From: an uncultured Clostridia bacterium
GTDB lineage: Bacteria > Bacillota > Clostridia > TANB77 > CAG-508
Assembly: GCA_934149155.1 (NCBI GenBank)
Contig: CAKPDZ010000001.1
Coordinates: forward strand, 49,286-113,285
DNA length: 64,000 bases
Direction of reading: 5' to 3'
Part shown: positions 1 through 15,000 of the stretch, piece after piece
Layout of the letters: each line of letters opens with the position of its first letter
Position numbering within the stretch: position 1 is the stretch's first letter
Program-made: the position numbers and the translations under genes
The notes under the pieces: generated by a model
Seen by the model: the letters and a program-made list of their open reading frames with translations, nothing else
Databases searched by the model: none
What the model was told of the DNA's origin: nothing

Positions 1-3000
1 TAGAAACTGTTCCACCAATATCAGTAAATTTAGATATCTTGTACAAATATCTTGTACTTCCAGATGTATTATCTGTTGCATCATAGTCTGCATCACTAGC
101 AACTTGATAATAGTAAACTTTGTTTACATTATCTCCTTGTCCATAATCTCTTAAAGTAACTTTAGTTCCTTTTGGTAATGGAGTTGTAGTTGATAATACT
201 CTGTAATCACCTGATGTATAAATATCAGATTGTCCTTCAAGCCCAGTTCTATATAATACATATGTCATATCAACAGTACTGTCTGTTGTATATGTTGACT
301 CTGTATCAATAGTATCTGTAAATCTTGGAACATAGCTTTCAACCTCTTCTTCATATAGTGATTGAATATTTATTGCAATAATAACTTTAAATACTTTTCC
401 TGTACTTGCATCTTCACCAGTTCTAGCTTTTCCGGTTAATACAATATTTATATATCCTAAATCTTTAGTTTCAGAAACATTAATTGAGTTAAACAACTTA
501 AATCTTAAGCTTCCTGCATCTGTTGAATTATCAGTTTTATAAACTTTATCTCCATCAAATGAACCATAAGAATCAGTATAAAGATTTGTAGTTCCTGATT
601 TTAGCCATCCTGTATTTGATGTTTGCATTGTTAATGCAAAATTATTATTAGCATTTTCACTATATGTAGGAATAGATAATTTATTAATTAAATTAGTTTC
701 TGCATCAAAAGCATTTGCACTAATTCTATCAACAGTAAATGTTGTTCCATTATATGAAACATTATTAACAAATTCCTTAAAGTTCAAATCTAAATCTGCC
801 ATTGAATATGTTGAATATGTTGATGCAATTAATGAAGTACTGTAATTTACAATATCTGCCCCTATTATCCAATCATAATAAGTTCCTTGATCTACAACAT
901 CTATAACTTGTGGTATTATACCTAATCCAGAATCTACATTTGTATAGAATCCATCAACTGTGTAATTGTGATTTGCTTTATGGCGACCTTCTATATAAGT
1001 ACCATTTGCAAACATGTTTGTAGAAGTTGCATCTTCAATATTTGGAGCATATATATCATATTCTTTCTTGCCTGTAGTACGGTTTAATCTATACATTCCA
1101 AAGAATGCCATACCATTTACGTCTCCCCAAATATCTTGGTTGTATTTGTCTGCTAAGTCACCTTCTTGTTTAGCCAATATCAAGTTTACACCCTCAAATG
1201 TATAAATTCTATTATCTACATTTCTTGTAACTTTGTCATTAGCAATAGTTGCAGTTTCCTTTATAGTAGAATTATCACCTGTTGACAATAAACTTTCAAA
1301 TCCTCCAACCATATTAAATCCTCTTTGAGTATACAATGTTGAGTTGTCTAATAATGCTAGTCCATTAGTAATTCTATTTAAAGTATAACTTGTATTTTTG
1401 TATAAGTTATATTCATTTTGTGCACCTGTTAACTCTAAATATGAACTTTGGATATATACTTTTCCAGTTCTTTCAATTGATGTCATCTTGTGTGAATTTG
1501 CAGAAGAACCGAAACCTTTTACTTTAATTGTTGATTCATCAGCTGAATCTTTTGGTTCATAATTTGCTCCGTTTCCAGAACCGAAAATACTATTTTCAAA
1601 TGTTATTGGTGATGAATTACTATTAAACATATTAACATGTGTACTTCCTTTAACACTTGTTTCTTTGTAGCTTGGATTTATAGCATCACCAGCACCATAA
1701 ACATTACCTACAATTACAATTCTTGTTCCCTGTAATGAAGTATCTGTTACAGTTTCTTTACCAATATTAACAGTTGTAGTTCCATAAACCATTCCTCTTT
1801 CTGAGCCTCCTACAATATCATTGTGGAATGTTCCTCCTGTAATATTAATTGTTGCAGAACCATCTGCTCCTGACTTACCAATATTTGATTGATATCCTCC
1901 ACCAAATATATAGCCAGCAATATTAGAATTTCCAGACACATTTACAGTTGCATATTTTACAGTACCTGTACCCATATTTCCACCATAAACATTTTTTGCA
2001 TAAGCTCCATTAATATTTACAACAGAATTTGTTACTTCTGGTGAATTACTGATTCTAACACCTTCGCAACCTCCATAAATGTTAATTGCTGTTGCTCCAT
2101 TTTGGGTTACTTTAGTATTTGTTGCACCTACATCATAACCTGCACCATAAACATACTCTACTCTACCAGAATTTAATACTACATTTGTTTCTCCTGTTGC
2201 TCCAGTCCATTTAGATCCACCATGTATTGATTCAACTTTCATACCATTTAATGTTACATTTGTTACTGTTGTTCCTACATTATTACCAGCACCAAATATA
2301 TTAGTAGCATTTCCTGATATTAAATCTACATTTGAAGTATTTACATTTCCCTTCTCATTTGCTCCTCCATATACATTTGTAGCTGTTGCAGTACCTTGTA
2401 ATTGTACATTAGAAGTTGTAGTATTACCACCATAACCTCCACCATAAACATCAGTAACTGTTCCAGATTGTAAGAATATAAATGACTTCGTAGTTGTTCC
2501 TGCATCTTTAGAAGATCCATACATTGTATTTGCTGTCATACCTTTTAGATAAATATAAGTTTCATTACTTATACCTGCTCCATCAGAACCTCCATAAACT
2601 GTTGGTACTGTTGCACATTTAACTAATTGAATTTCAGCAGTTCCAGCTCTATTATTTTTACCATTTCCAAATATTGTTCCATTAACTGTTGGTGTAGTTG
2701 TTTTAGAAGTACTTCCTATAGTTATATATGAATTTTCACTTGAATTATCTGAATTCAATTGGCTATTAGTAGTTAATACATTTCCACCATAAACATTATT
2801 TACAGTTCCACCATAAACATTAACCTTTACTGCACCTTGAACTTGGTTTTGATAAGCACCACCATAAATACTTCCTGTTACAGTTCCATTATTTATAGTA
2901 ACATTTGTTGCTAAAGTTACCCCGCTGTTATATCCTCCACCAAAGATATCTCCTTGTACTGTTCCTACATTTAAGGTAACATTTGTATTTCCTGTAATCA

Positions 3001-6000
3001 ATCCTGTATTTAAGTTAACAGTTGAATTTTCTATTACACCTTTACTTCCACCATAGATATTTCCTTTTATAATTATTGAACTATCTACTGTAATGTTTGT
3101 ATTTCCTGTTACCTTTCCTTTTGCTACTGTTGCAGTATTTGAACCACCAAAAATATTTCCTGTTATATCTACACGACCTTGAAGATTTATTATTGAGTTT
3201 CCTGTTGATGTATCACTATCACCGTGACCAAATATATCACCAATAATTTGACCTCCATAGAACTTCAATATATTAGCATCTGGTTGTGCTGAATCATTCT
3301 TATCCTTAGTTGTTGCCATTCTAGCACCACCATAAATACTTCCAGTTATATTTCCACCATACATATCAAATTCAATTTTACCATCATTAAATCCATTAGT
3401 TGATCTCATGTATATACTTGCATCTTCTGAAGCTTTGTTGAATTTATTTTCACCTGTAAATAATACACTATAAACCTTTGCTATTGCATAATATCTAGTA
3501 TATCCTAATGCAGTGTCTTGTGAGCCATCACGATTATATGGATAACATCTATCTTCAAGTTCCCCCATTGATAAATATCCAGTTATTGTTAATTTTTCAT
3601 TTCTAGAAATCGCCGCTTCTTTCATTGTTCCAAGTATAACTTGATGAGAAACATATTTTCTATCAGTTGTTGGTTTATTTAAACTACTTCCAATAATAAT
3701 ATCATTATATTTACCAGCTTCTGCTATAACAGTATGTATTCCAATTGTATTTTTAGTTGTCTCATCTTTATAGTTTCCACCAACTACAGCTCCAAAAGTA
3801 TATTTACCATCTGGTGTAGAAATACCTCTACCTAGTATTACATCACCATAATTTGTAACTAAAACATTTGAATAATCACCTTTAGCTAAGTAGTCACTAC
3901 CATCACTTACTTTAGTAGAATCTGAATATAACTTAATATTATCAAAGGTTATATCACCATTAATATTCATATTAGAAGAAATTTTCAATTCAGCGTCATT
4001 TTCTGCTCTATAATCAACACCTGCATATAAATTTGTAATTGTAGCATTTCCAGTTAGTGTATCACTGCCGTTCCATTCAATCTTATTCATAATAACAATT
4101 ATGTTTGTTGAAGCTGTTCCATTAGTATTTAACTTACTATATGCTGTTTTTAAATCTTTAACTGGTGTATCTGGAGATTTACCATCATTTGAATTATCAC
4201 CACTCTTAGATACGAATACTACAGTTGCTTGTTGCCATATAGCATTTAAGTGAGTTACTGTATTTGGAATCTCTTCATATAGATTATAAATTGTTGCATC
4301 ATCAGCAGAGAATCCTTTTTCATCCGCTTCTGCCCAACCTTTAAAGCTATATGCTTGTTGAGTTCCATTCCTGTATTTAAATGGTTCTGCAAATAATGTA
4401 TTGTTTCCATTATTATAGATTTCTCCAATAGAACTTGCTCTATATGTTGTAGATTGTCCATTTGTACCAGTTTCATTTACACTCATCAATTCATGAACAT
4501 AAGCTTGGTGCACTTGTTCTAAATCTGGACTCGCATAATATGTAACTGCTGTATAATTATCTGTATTACTACTTATTGCTGATTTAGAAAAGCTTATTGT
4601 TGTTGTTGCACTTTCATTACTAAATTCATCAACTAATGTTGCCTTTTCTATTACTAATGAATAGGCTCCAATTTCAGTTAAACCTGTAACATCAATTCTG
4701 TAAGATTTAGAAACTTCTGTATCATCAGCTCCAAGATAATTAACTATTATATTATCAACATTTGTAATATCTGTGCCATCTTTTAAGATATTTATGTTTG
4801 ATATTGCTAAATTACTTTTTGCTAAATCTAAGAATGTATCTTGTCCTTTAACTGTAAAACTAATCTTTCCTTTAGTTTCAAATGCCGAAGTATCTGTGCT
4901 AATGTATTTCCAAACTGGTTTCTTATTATCTAAGTCTACAAATATATCTTCAGCTTCATTTGTATGACCATCTAAGTCACCAATTTTTCCAGCCGGTATA
5001 CTAATCTTTAATTGTCTAAACTCTTCTTCAAAATTATTTAATTTAACAACAAAGTCATATCCATACTCATTCTTAACTGGTGTTACTTCTACATTAAAGT
5101 CATTTCTTTGTACATATTCTCCATCTCTATTTAATGTATAAATAGTAATGTCATCAGCTGTTAATTTAGTATTAAAATCATAGAATCTATCAGTACCAGA
5201 AATTGTTACTGTTGCATAGCGCTTAGCCCAACTTATAAATTTCTCTTTATAGAATAATTTTGGTTTTATAAAGTCTGCTCTAATATAATTATCACTATCG
5301 TCTCCATTGTCATTGTCAACTACTATTTTTGTTTCAATGTTCGTATTTCCTGATGTATCTCTAACCATTCTTGCCCCAATTACAAATTCAATTTTACCAC
5401 TATGTCTTCTGAATATTTCATTTTCTAAATTGCTGTCAAGTTCGAAATTTGATAATGTTAAGGTATATCTAATTCCATTTCCAGTGTCATCTGTGATATC
5501 TGAACTTGTTAATTCTTTAGTTATGGTTTCTGTTACATCGTAATCATCAATAAATATTTGTTTTATATCATCAGCAGATAATATGTCACTTTCTAAGAAG
5601 TTTGTATCAACTGCGTCAAATGTTATTTTTACTTTTTTATTATCTTGGTCTATTACTGGATTAGTTCCTTCTGAATATTGATATCTAATTGTTGGTTTTA
5701 TAAAGTCTACAATATTATTTCTAAATGCTGTATATTTTGGATTATCAGCACTATCACTAATATCAGTTTCAACCCAATTTTTATTTCCTACTGGAATTTC
5801 TGTTATCTTGTTTCCATTTCCAGAAGTATCTTTAATTGTATTATCTGCAATTGAGATTTTTACTGCTCCATCATGTGTTTCAAAATTTCCTAATGTTAAC
5901 ATATATCCTGTGGCAGCTCCATCTAATTGTGTAGTATCTGTTATCTTAGTTAGTTGTTTAGTAATTGTTGATACTGGTTTGTCTGGATTTTTTGCATTAT

Positions 6001-9000
6001 CTACATATACCAATATCTTATCTTCAGTTAATGTATCTTTTAAGTAATATTTATCACGTCCTAGTATTTTAATTGTTACAGTTCCTGTTTCTCCATTTCT
6101 ATCTCTTGTTATACTACTTGTAGAATATTCCCAAACAGGTCTTGTAAAATCTACTATACTATTTCTAAATGCTGTATATTCACCTTTAGAATCTCCTGAC
6201 TCTGTCCATGTAGCATTTCCAACTAAGACTTCAGTTTCTTTATTTTTGTTTCCATATTTGTCTATTACTACTCCCTCTGGAATAATAACACTTGTTACAC
6301 CTTCGTTTTCGCCAAATACCCCTAGTACTATTTGATATGTAGCAGATGTTGCTTGTTTGCTTACTAATGAAACTTGTTTTGTAATACTATCTGGATATAC
6401 TATTTCTCCATCAGGTTTTACAACTTTAACTTTCATTTTTTGAACATTTGCTGCATTTTGTAGTAAAGCTTGGTCTAAGTATTTATCAGAAATTCTAATT
6501 CTAAAGCTTACAGTTCCTGTTTCATTTGTTAAATCTCTATTAATTGAGTTGTTTGAATTTAGCGCACTTAATTTATCAGCTGTTCTTTCTACTAATGGAT
6601 CTATTACATCGACTATTACTGGGTTGTCTGAATCATCACCATCATCATAATCTAATGTAATTGTTGTTGCACTGTTTTTGTTTCCAGAAGTATCATCTAC
6701 TTTTTCTGCTGTGAATACAAAATCAACTGCACCACTGTAATCTTGATATTTATTTGCTTCATCATATACTAGTTCAAAGTTTGATACTACAAATGTATAT
6801 TCTGTTCCAGTTCCATCTGTTAATGGTTGTGAAGTAACTGTTGTGTGTAACTGTTCTGTTAAATCTGTTCCTGCAACTTTGATTCTTATATTATCTGCAT
6901 TTAATGTTCCATCTGCATTCATTATTGAATCTTCTCTAATATATTTATCTGTTACAGTAAATTTAACTGTTAATGTTTTTGCCTCGTAATCAATATCTGG
7001 GTTTGTTGCTCCTTCTACTGCTGAATATGTATATTTAATTACTGGTTTTACAAAGTCTACTATGTTATTTCTAAATGCTGGATAAATTGGATTTGTAGAA
7101 TTATCACCAACTTCTACCCATTCTGGATTTCCTACAGGAATTGATGTTTCTATATTTTTATTTCCACTTTCGTCTTCAATTGTTCCTGCATCTATTACAA
7201 CTTTTGTAACTCCATTTATTTTTTCAAAGTTTCCTAATGTTAATTTATAACCTACAAATTTTAGATTATCTACATCAGCTAAACCTTGTTTTGTAGCTAA
7301 TTGTTTTAATATTGTTTTATCTGTTATTTCTTCTAAATTCTTTGTTATTGAACTTTCTAGTTGATCATCTACATATACTTTAATTTTATCTGTTGTTAAT
7401 GTATTTGTACTATAATATTTATCACTACCAATTATTGTAACATCTACTGTATCAGCTTCTGCTCCATTTCTTACTCTGTTGATAGTACTTGTACCATAGC
7501 TCCATAATGGATTTACAACATCGACTACAACTGGATCTTTATGATCTGGATGGTTATCTGGATCATCTATACCAATTGTTATTGTTTTAGCTGAATTTAA
7601 GTTTCCGCTATTATCAATTATTCCATTTTTTAATGTTCCATTTGCATTTAATTCTCCAGCTGGGAAGGCTAAAGTTACATTACCACTATAGCCCTCTCCA
7701 TTCTGTGTTTCCAAACCATCTAGTTTAAGTTCATATCTTTCTCCTATTTTTTGTTGTTTACCATTTATTGTTGTGTAAATGTCTCCATTTGCTTTATATG
7801 TGATGTTTCCAACTGTTTGGTCTGCATCTATTTTCTTTTTGTCAAATGTTCTTGTTACTTTTGTCCAATCAGGTTCAACATTATCAACTTTGATTGTTGT
7901 GTTGTTAAGTGTAATTGCTGATTCTTTAAAGTATTTATCTGTTACATCAAATACCACTGTTACATTTTTCTTGTCATAATCTATATTTGTATTTGAATAT
8001 TCATATGTAAATTCTGGTCTGATGTAATCAGCAAACATTGTTCCTGTTGTATTTGCAGATATATTTTCTGCTTCTTTTATAACAATGTCTTCCATTGTTC
8101 CTGATGTATCTATTGCTTGTAAGTTTTGGTTACTATATGTTGTATCTTTTAATGTCTTTTTGTCTATTTTTAATGAAATGTTACCACTCCATTCTTTATA
8201 GTTCTTTCCTTTTTGTCTTAGAGTTTCTTCTAAGTTTGAAAGTGTTATTACTTGCAATACATCATTTGCTCCTGTTGTTTCATTCTTTGTAGTTGTTGCT
8301 GTAGCAATATCTTTTGTTATATCTGTTGCTTCTTCTCCATCAAAGTATACATGTAAATTTTCTGCTTTTAATGAACTTTCTACATTACTTGTAAAGTCTT
8401 TTCCTGCTTCTGCATTTGTTCTACCTCTTAATGTTACTGTTATTTTGCTATTTTCCAAGTTGTCTTTATCTATTGTTATTGCTGATGTTTCTTTTAGCCA
8501 TTCTGTTCTGTACTTAGGATTTATTGTTCCTCTTGTATACTCTATTGCTGATGTTGTTGCATCTGTATTTAACTTAAAGTTGTTTTTGTCTAAGTATATT
8601 TGTTCTGATGCATAAATTGTTATTTCTCCGTTTTTTCCTGTGTTTGTAAATATGTTTGTGTTTGTATCTGCTATCTTTGTAAATGCTGGGCCTAAATCTA
8701 ATGTCGTCATTGCTGTTATTCCTGTTTGATAGAACATCTCACTCATGTCTGTTGCTGCTGTTGTATAGAATTTATCTCCTAAATCTAATTTTGTCATTGA
8801 AGTATGTCCTGTAGACATAAACATTCTAAACATACTTTCTACTTTACTTGTATTAAAATTATCTCCCAAATTCAAACTTGTCATTGAAGTATATCCTGTT
8901 TCATTAAACATACTTCTCATATTTGTTACATTACTTGTGTCAAACTTTTTACCTAAATCTAAACTTTGTAACTTTTCTCGACCTGTTCTATAGAACATTC

Positions 9001-12000
9001 CATACATATTTGTTACTTTACTTGTGTTAAACTCTTCTCCTAAATCCAAAGTTTCCATTAATGTATATCCACACTCATCAAACATATCTTGCATATTAGT
9101 TACTTCTTTTGTATTAAATCCTGTACCTAAATCCAATGCTGTCATTGCTGTATATCCTGTAGCATTAAACATATATTGCATTTCTTTTACACTACTTGTA
9201 TCAAATTTACCTTCTAAATTTAATGCAGACATTGCAGTATAACCTGTTCCTTGGAACATTTTATTCATATTTTCTACTTTACTTGTATCAAAATTGTCTC
9301 CTAACAATAATGTTTTCATAGCTAGATATCCTGTATTTTCAAACATTCCTTGCATATCAGTTACATTGCTTGTGTCAAAATTATCTCCCAAATCTAATTT
9401 AGTCATTGCATTGTATCCTGTATAACTAAACATTCTAGTCATATTTTCTACATTTCCAACATTAAGTAATTTAATATTAGTAATAGTTTCTGTTGATGTA
9501 CACTTGTCTGAATATCCAATATAGTTAAATAAGTAACTTGAATCTACACTTCCGAATATTTCATCTTCACTACCAATATAAACTTTTACACTTCCATTAC
9601 CATTTGTAGTGTACCAAGCAATAATTGACTTGTCTTGAGCTGCTGAAACATCCCAAGCAGTAGTATCTTTAAATTCCTTAGCAGACACATCATATACTGA
9701 TGATGGAATATTATCCATAAATGTTACATTATCAATATTCTGTCTTTCAATCTTATCATTTCCTAAGAATGCACTATTTGCTTCAGTCTCTGTATTAGTT
9801 TCTTTCAATGTTGTAAATAATATTAAATCAGTTGTTTTATTAGTATTTCCAGACTTATCAGTAATTGCATCTGGTTTAATTCTTATTTTTACTTGGCTTG
9901 TCTTGAAGTTCAATCCTGAACCACTAACAGTTATTGTATATTGGTCTCCAATTCTTGTTGTTCCATCTTCTGTATATACAGGTGTTGATGTTCCAACTTT
10001 AATGTCAACTCCTTCAGTAATTTCTTTATCATCTATTACTAACTTAATCTTGTCAGCTGTTAAGTTGCTACTTGCAAAGAATTTATCTGTACCTTTAACA
10101 ACTACAGTTGCTATTTGTTCTTTAATGTTTACAGAAGAACTTACTTTTTCCCATATTGGGTCTACTACGTCTACTACAGTTCCATCTCCACTAACTTCTG
10201 CTCCTTTTACCTCAATACCAGAAGTAATAGTAATTGCATTGTTCTTATTATCTGATGTATCAACAACTTTATCTGCTGGAATAGCTACTGTAATTACACC
10301 ACTGTAATCCATTGTTTCTTTTCCTACAAGTTTTTCAAGTTGTTCTAAGTGAGACAATTTTAAAGTATAACGTTTACCAATTACTTTATTTGTTCCATTT
10401 ACATTATTCTCTATATTTACAGAATTTAACTCTTTAGCAACTCCATGAACTCCAGTATTATCCCAATTTGGTGTCTCGCCATCAATCTTAATTTCTAAAT
10501 CCTTTAAACTTAATGTACTAGAAGCAAAATGTTTATCTGTAATATCAAATACCATTGTAAATGTTTTATTATCATAATCTATATCAGATGTAGAATATTT
10601 ATATGTTACATTTGGCTTAATAAAATCTACAAAATCTCCATCTATAGTTGTCTCCACATTCTTATTAGGTTCTGGTGTATTTGTATCCTTTACTGCTCCT
10701 TCTGCAACTTTAATTGAAAAGTTACCACTCCAATCTGAATATTCTCTATCATAATTTATAGATTTTCTAGCTTGCTCTAAGTTTGATAATACTAATTGAT
10801 ATTGATGACCAACTACTTTGCTTGTTCCATTTACTGTTCCACTTATATCAGAAACTTTTGTCAATGTTCTTGTTATTTGTGTTGTTGGTACTAATTCGCC
10901 ATCTACATATACCGAAATATCCTCAGTTGTTACTAAATCACTTTCATCTAAATATTTATCTATTACATTAAATACAAATGTTTCTGTCTTAGCAGTTGGG
11001 GATTTTGATGTTGAAACTTTTTCAACCTTTGGTTTAATAAAGTCTACATGTCCTAATTCAAATGTCTGCTCTTTACTTGTATTGTATTTTTTAGCCACAG
11101 TATCTGGCAAGTCTTGCTGTGGTAAATCTCGTAATGTTCCTTCTGCTATTGTTATTTTTGTTGTACCACTCCATTCAAAGAACTCTTTATTCTTTGCTGT
11201 TTGTTTTGTTGTTTCTTCCCAATCTGATAATGTTAATGTATATTTAACTCCATATTGTACTGATTTACCATCTCTTGTTTCTGTTAATTTTTCTACTGGA
11301 CTTAATGATTTTACAACATTTTTTGTAGTTGTTACTTCTTCATTATCAACATATACTTTAATATTATCAGTTGTTAATTTGCTATTTTCTCCATCAAGAT
11401 ATTTATCCGTTCCTATTAAATCAACTGTTACTATATTATTTGTATGATCTATTTTGATATTTTCTGCCTTCCATAATGGATCTACAACATCCACTATTTT
11501 TTCATCAGATTTACTTCCACCTGGATCATTTACTCCAATTGAGATTACTTTCTCTACATTTTTATTTCCAGATTTATCTGTCGCAACCCCTGCTGGGATG
11601 GATATGCTCATTGGTCCACTGTAGTCTCTATATTTTCCATCCGCAGTTTGTTGTTGCAATCCTGTTATTACTAACTTATACTTTTCTCCAACTGTTACTT
11701 TTTTACCATTTATAGTATCTTCTATGTCCTCTATTTTTGTTAACTTTTTTTGTATTTTATTATTTGGTATTGTTGTTTCTGAATCTGTATCAGTTAGTTT
11801 TACAACTATGTCATTAACTTTATTTAATAATGTAGAACTGTCAAAATATTTATCTGATACTGAAAATTCTACTGTTACGCTTTTATTTTCTTTATCTATA
11901 TCTGTATTTGAATATACATATGTAAATTCTGGTCTTATTGAATCTATAAACATTGTTCCTGATTTATTTGCTTCGATATTTTCAGTTTCTTTTATTACAA

Positions 12001-15000
12001 TATCTGTCATTGTTCCAGATGTATCAATTGCACTTAAGTTTTGGTTACTATAAGTATCATCTTTTAATGTCTTTTTATCTATTTTTAATGAAATGTTACC
12101 ACTCCACTCTGTATATGTTTTTCCATCTTTTCTTACATCATCTAATCCTGATATTGTTAATACTTGTGTTACATCATTTGCTCCTGTTGTTGCATTTTTT
12201 GCTACTACTGCTGTTGCAATTGACTTACTAACTGTTGTTGATTCTACTCCATCAAAGTATACATGTATTTTATCTGCAGTTAATGAACTTGTTACATTAC
12301 TTGTAAATTCTTTTCCCGCTTCTGCATTTGTTCTACCTCTTAATGTTACTGTTATTTTACTATTTTTTAAATTGCTATCATCTATTGTTAATGTTGATGC
12401 TTCTTTTACCCATTCTGTTCTGTATTTTGGATTTATTGTTCCTCTTGTATAATTTATTGTTGAACTTGTTGCATCTGTATTTAGTTTGAAATTGTTTTTG
12501 TCAAAATAAATTTGTTCTGATGCGTATATTGTTATTTCATCTTGTTTTCCTGTTCTTCCAAACATATCTTCATATGCTTTTACTTGTTTGTTGCCATCTG
12601 TTATGTCTCCATCTGCAATTTTTGTAAATGCTGGGCCTAAATCTAAGCTTGTCATTGCTGTAGATCCTGTGTTATAAAACATAGATCTCATATTGGTTAC
12701 ATTACCTGTGTCAAATCTATCACCTAAATCTAAGTTTGTCATTGCTACAGCTCCTGTGTTATAAAACATATAACTCATATTAGTTACATTACTTGTGTCA
12801 AATTTATCTCCTAAATTTAAGCTTGTCATTGCTTTTTCTCCTGTTCTATAAAACATAGATTCCATATCTGTTACATTACTTGTGTCAAATTTATCTCCTA
12901 AATCTAAGCTTGTCATTGCAGTATATCCTGTATTAATAAACATAGAACTCATATCAGTTACATTACTTGTATCAAATTTATCTCCTAAATTTAAGCTTGT
13001 CATTGCTTTTTCTCCTGTTCTAGAAAACATAGATTCCATATCTGTTACACTACTTGTATCAAATTTATTTCCTAAATTTAAGTTTGTCATTGTTGCAGCT
13101 CCTGTAGCAAAGAACATACCACGCATATTAGTTACATTACTTGTATCAAATTTATCTCCTAAATTTAAGTTTGTCATTGCTGCAGCTCCTGTAGCGTTAA
13201 ACATCCTATACATATTAGTTACATTACTTGTATCAAATTTATCTCCTAAATTTAAGCTTGTCATTGCGGTATATCCTGTATAGAAAAACATGTCATACAT
13301 ATTAGTTACATTACTTGTATCAAAATTATTTCCTAAGTTTAGACTTGTCATTGCTCTATATCCTGTCATATCAAACATAGAACTCATATCAGTTACATTA
13401 CTTGTATTTAATAAACCTATATTTGTAATAGTTTCTGTTGATGTACATTTATCAGAACTTCCAACACTCCTAAACAAATAACTTGAATTATAATTTCCAA
13501 ATATTTCATTATCACTTCCAATATATACTTTTAATGTTCCATTAGCATTAGTTGTAAACCAAGCTAAAATTGACTTATCTTGTTGTGCTGAAACATCCCA
13601 AGTTGTATCTTCATTAACAATTTTTTTAGCTGACTTATCATAAATTGAAGAAGGTATATTATCCATAAATGTTATATTGTCAATGTTCTGTCTTTGAATT
13701 GCCTTTACCTTACTATTAGTACTACTTGCACTACCCAAGAATCCACTTGTAGTCTCTGTATCTGTTTTTCTTAAAGTATTAAATACTAATAAATCTGTTG
13801 CTTTATTTGTATTGTTAGAATTATCTGTAATTGTATTTGGTTGTATTTGTATTTTAATCTGATTTGCATCTTTAGCTAAACCTGAACCACTAAGTGATAT
13901 TGTATATCTATCACCAATTCTAGTAGTTCCATCAGCAGCATATTCTGGTGTTTTGGCACCTGTTATACTTTTATTAATATTAGCTGTTACCTCAGTTCCA
14001 TTTACAAATACCTTTATATCATTTGCAGTCAAATTACTACTCTTAAAGTATTTGTCTGTTCCTTTAACTGTTATTGATGCAGTTTGACTTGCTGCATTAG
14101 CAGTTGAACTTACTCTTTCCCATATTGGGTCTACAACATCTACTACTTTACCATCAGTAGTTACATCTCCTGCTAAAATATTAATTCCTGATGTTATTGT
14201 TGTTCCTGCATTTCCATGTTTTGTTGTATCTATTGCCACATCTTCTGGAATTGCTACTGTTATAATACCACTGTAGTCCATTGTTTCTTTACCTGCTAAT
14301 TTTTCTAATTGTTCTAGGTGTGATAATTTTAATATATAATGTCTACCTACTGTTTTGCTTTGTCCATTTATTGTTGCCTTTGTCTCTGTATAAGTCAAAT
14401 TCTTAGTTACTCCATGTACTCCTGTACTATCCCAATTTGGTTCTTCTCCATCAATTAATATTTTTAATTGACTAACATCATTTAATGTTATACTTGATAA
14501 ATATTTATCTACAATATCAAATTCCATTTTAAATGTTTTGCCATCATAATCTATATCTGAGTCACTATATTTATATCTTACTTCAGGTTTTATAAAATCT
14601 ACAAAATCAGTAATTGTTGTTGTATCAGGATTTATTATATTACCTTTTACATCTCTTGATGCATCTTCTGCAATATTAAGTTGTAATGTACCACTTAATT
14701 CCCTATAATCTCTTCCAGAAGATTTAAATTCTGAATCAGTTTCAACTATACTAGATATTTCTACTGTATATTGATGTCCTACTGTTTTTACTTCTCCATC
14801 TAATATTGTTTTTATTGGTACTGTTTTTAAGATTTTTTTAGTAACTTCACTATCAACATTTTTTCCATCTAAAAATACTGATAATTCATTTAATTCTACT
14901 GTATCATCTGGATAATAGTTTTTATCTGTTATGTTAAATATAATTGTTTCTTTACCAGCTGTTTCATCCTGAGTTTTTTGTACCTCATAAACTTCTGGTC

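Noticed and set aside
4255..4476. Minus-strand 73-codon ORF inside gene A
   Set aside because: It is in another frame of the giant gene with no ribosome site and no recognisable product.
12600..13480. Regularly spaced ~70-bp DNA repeats that look CRISPR-like
   Set aside because: They encode in-frame 23-24 residue BspA repeats of protein A, and there are no cas genes.
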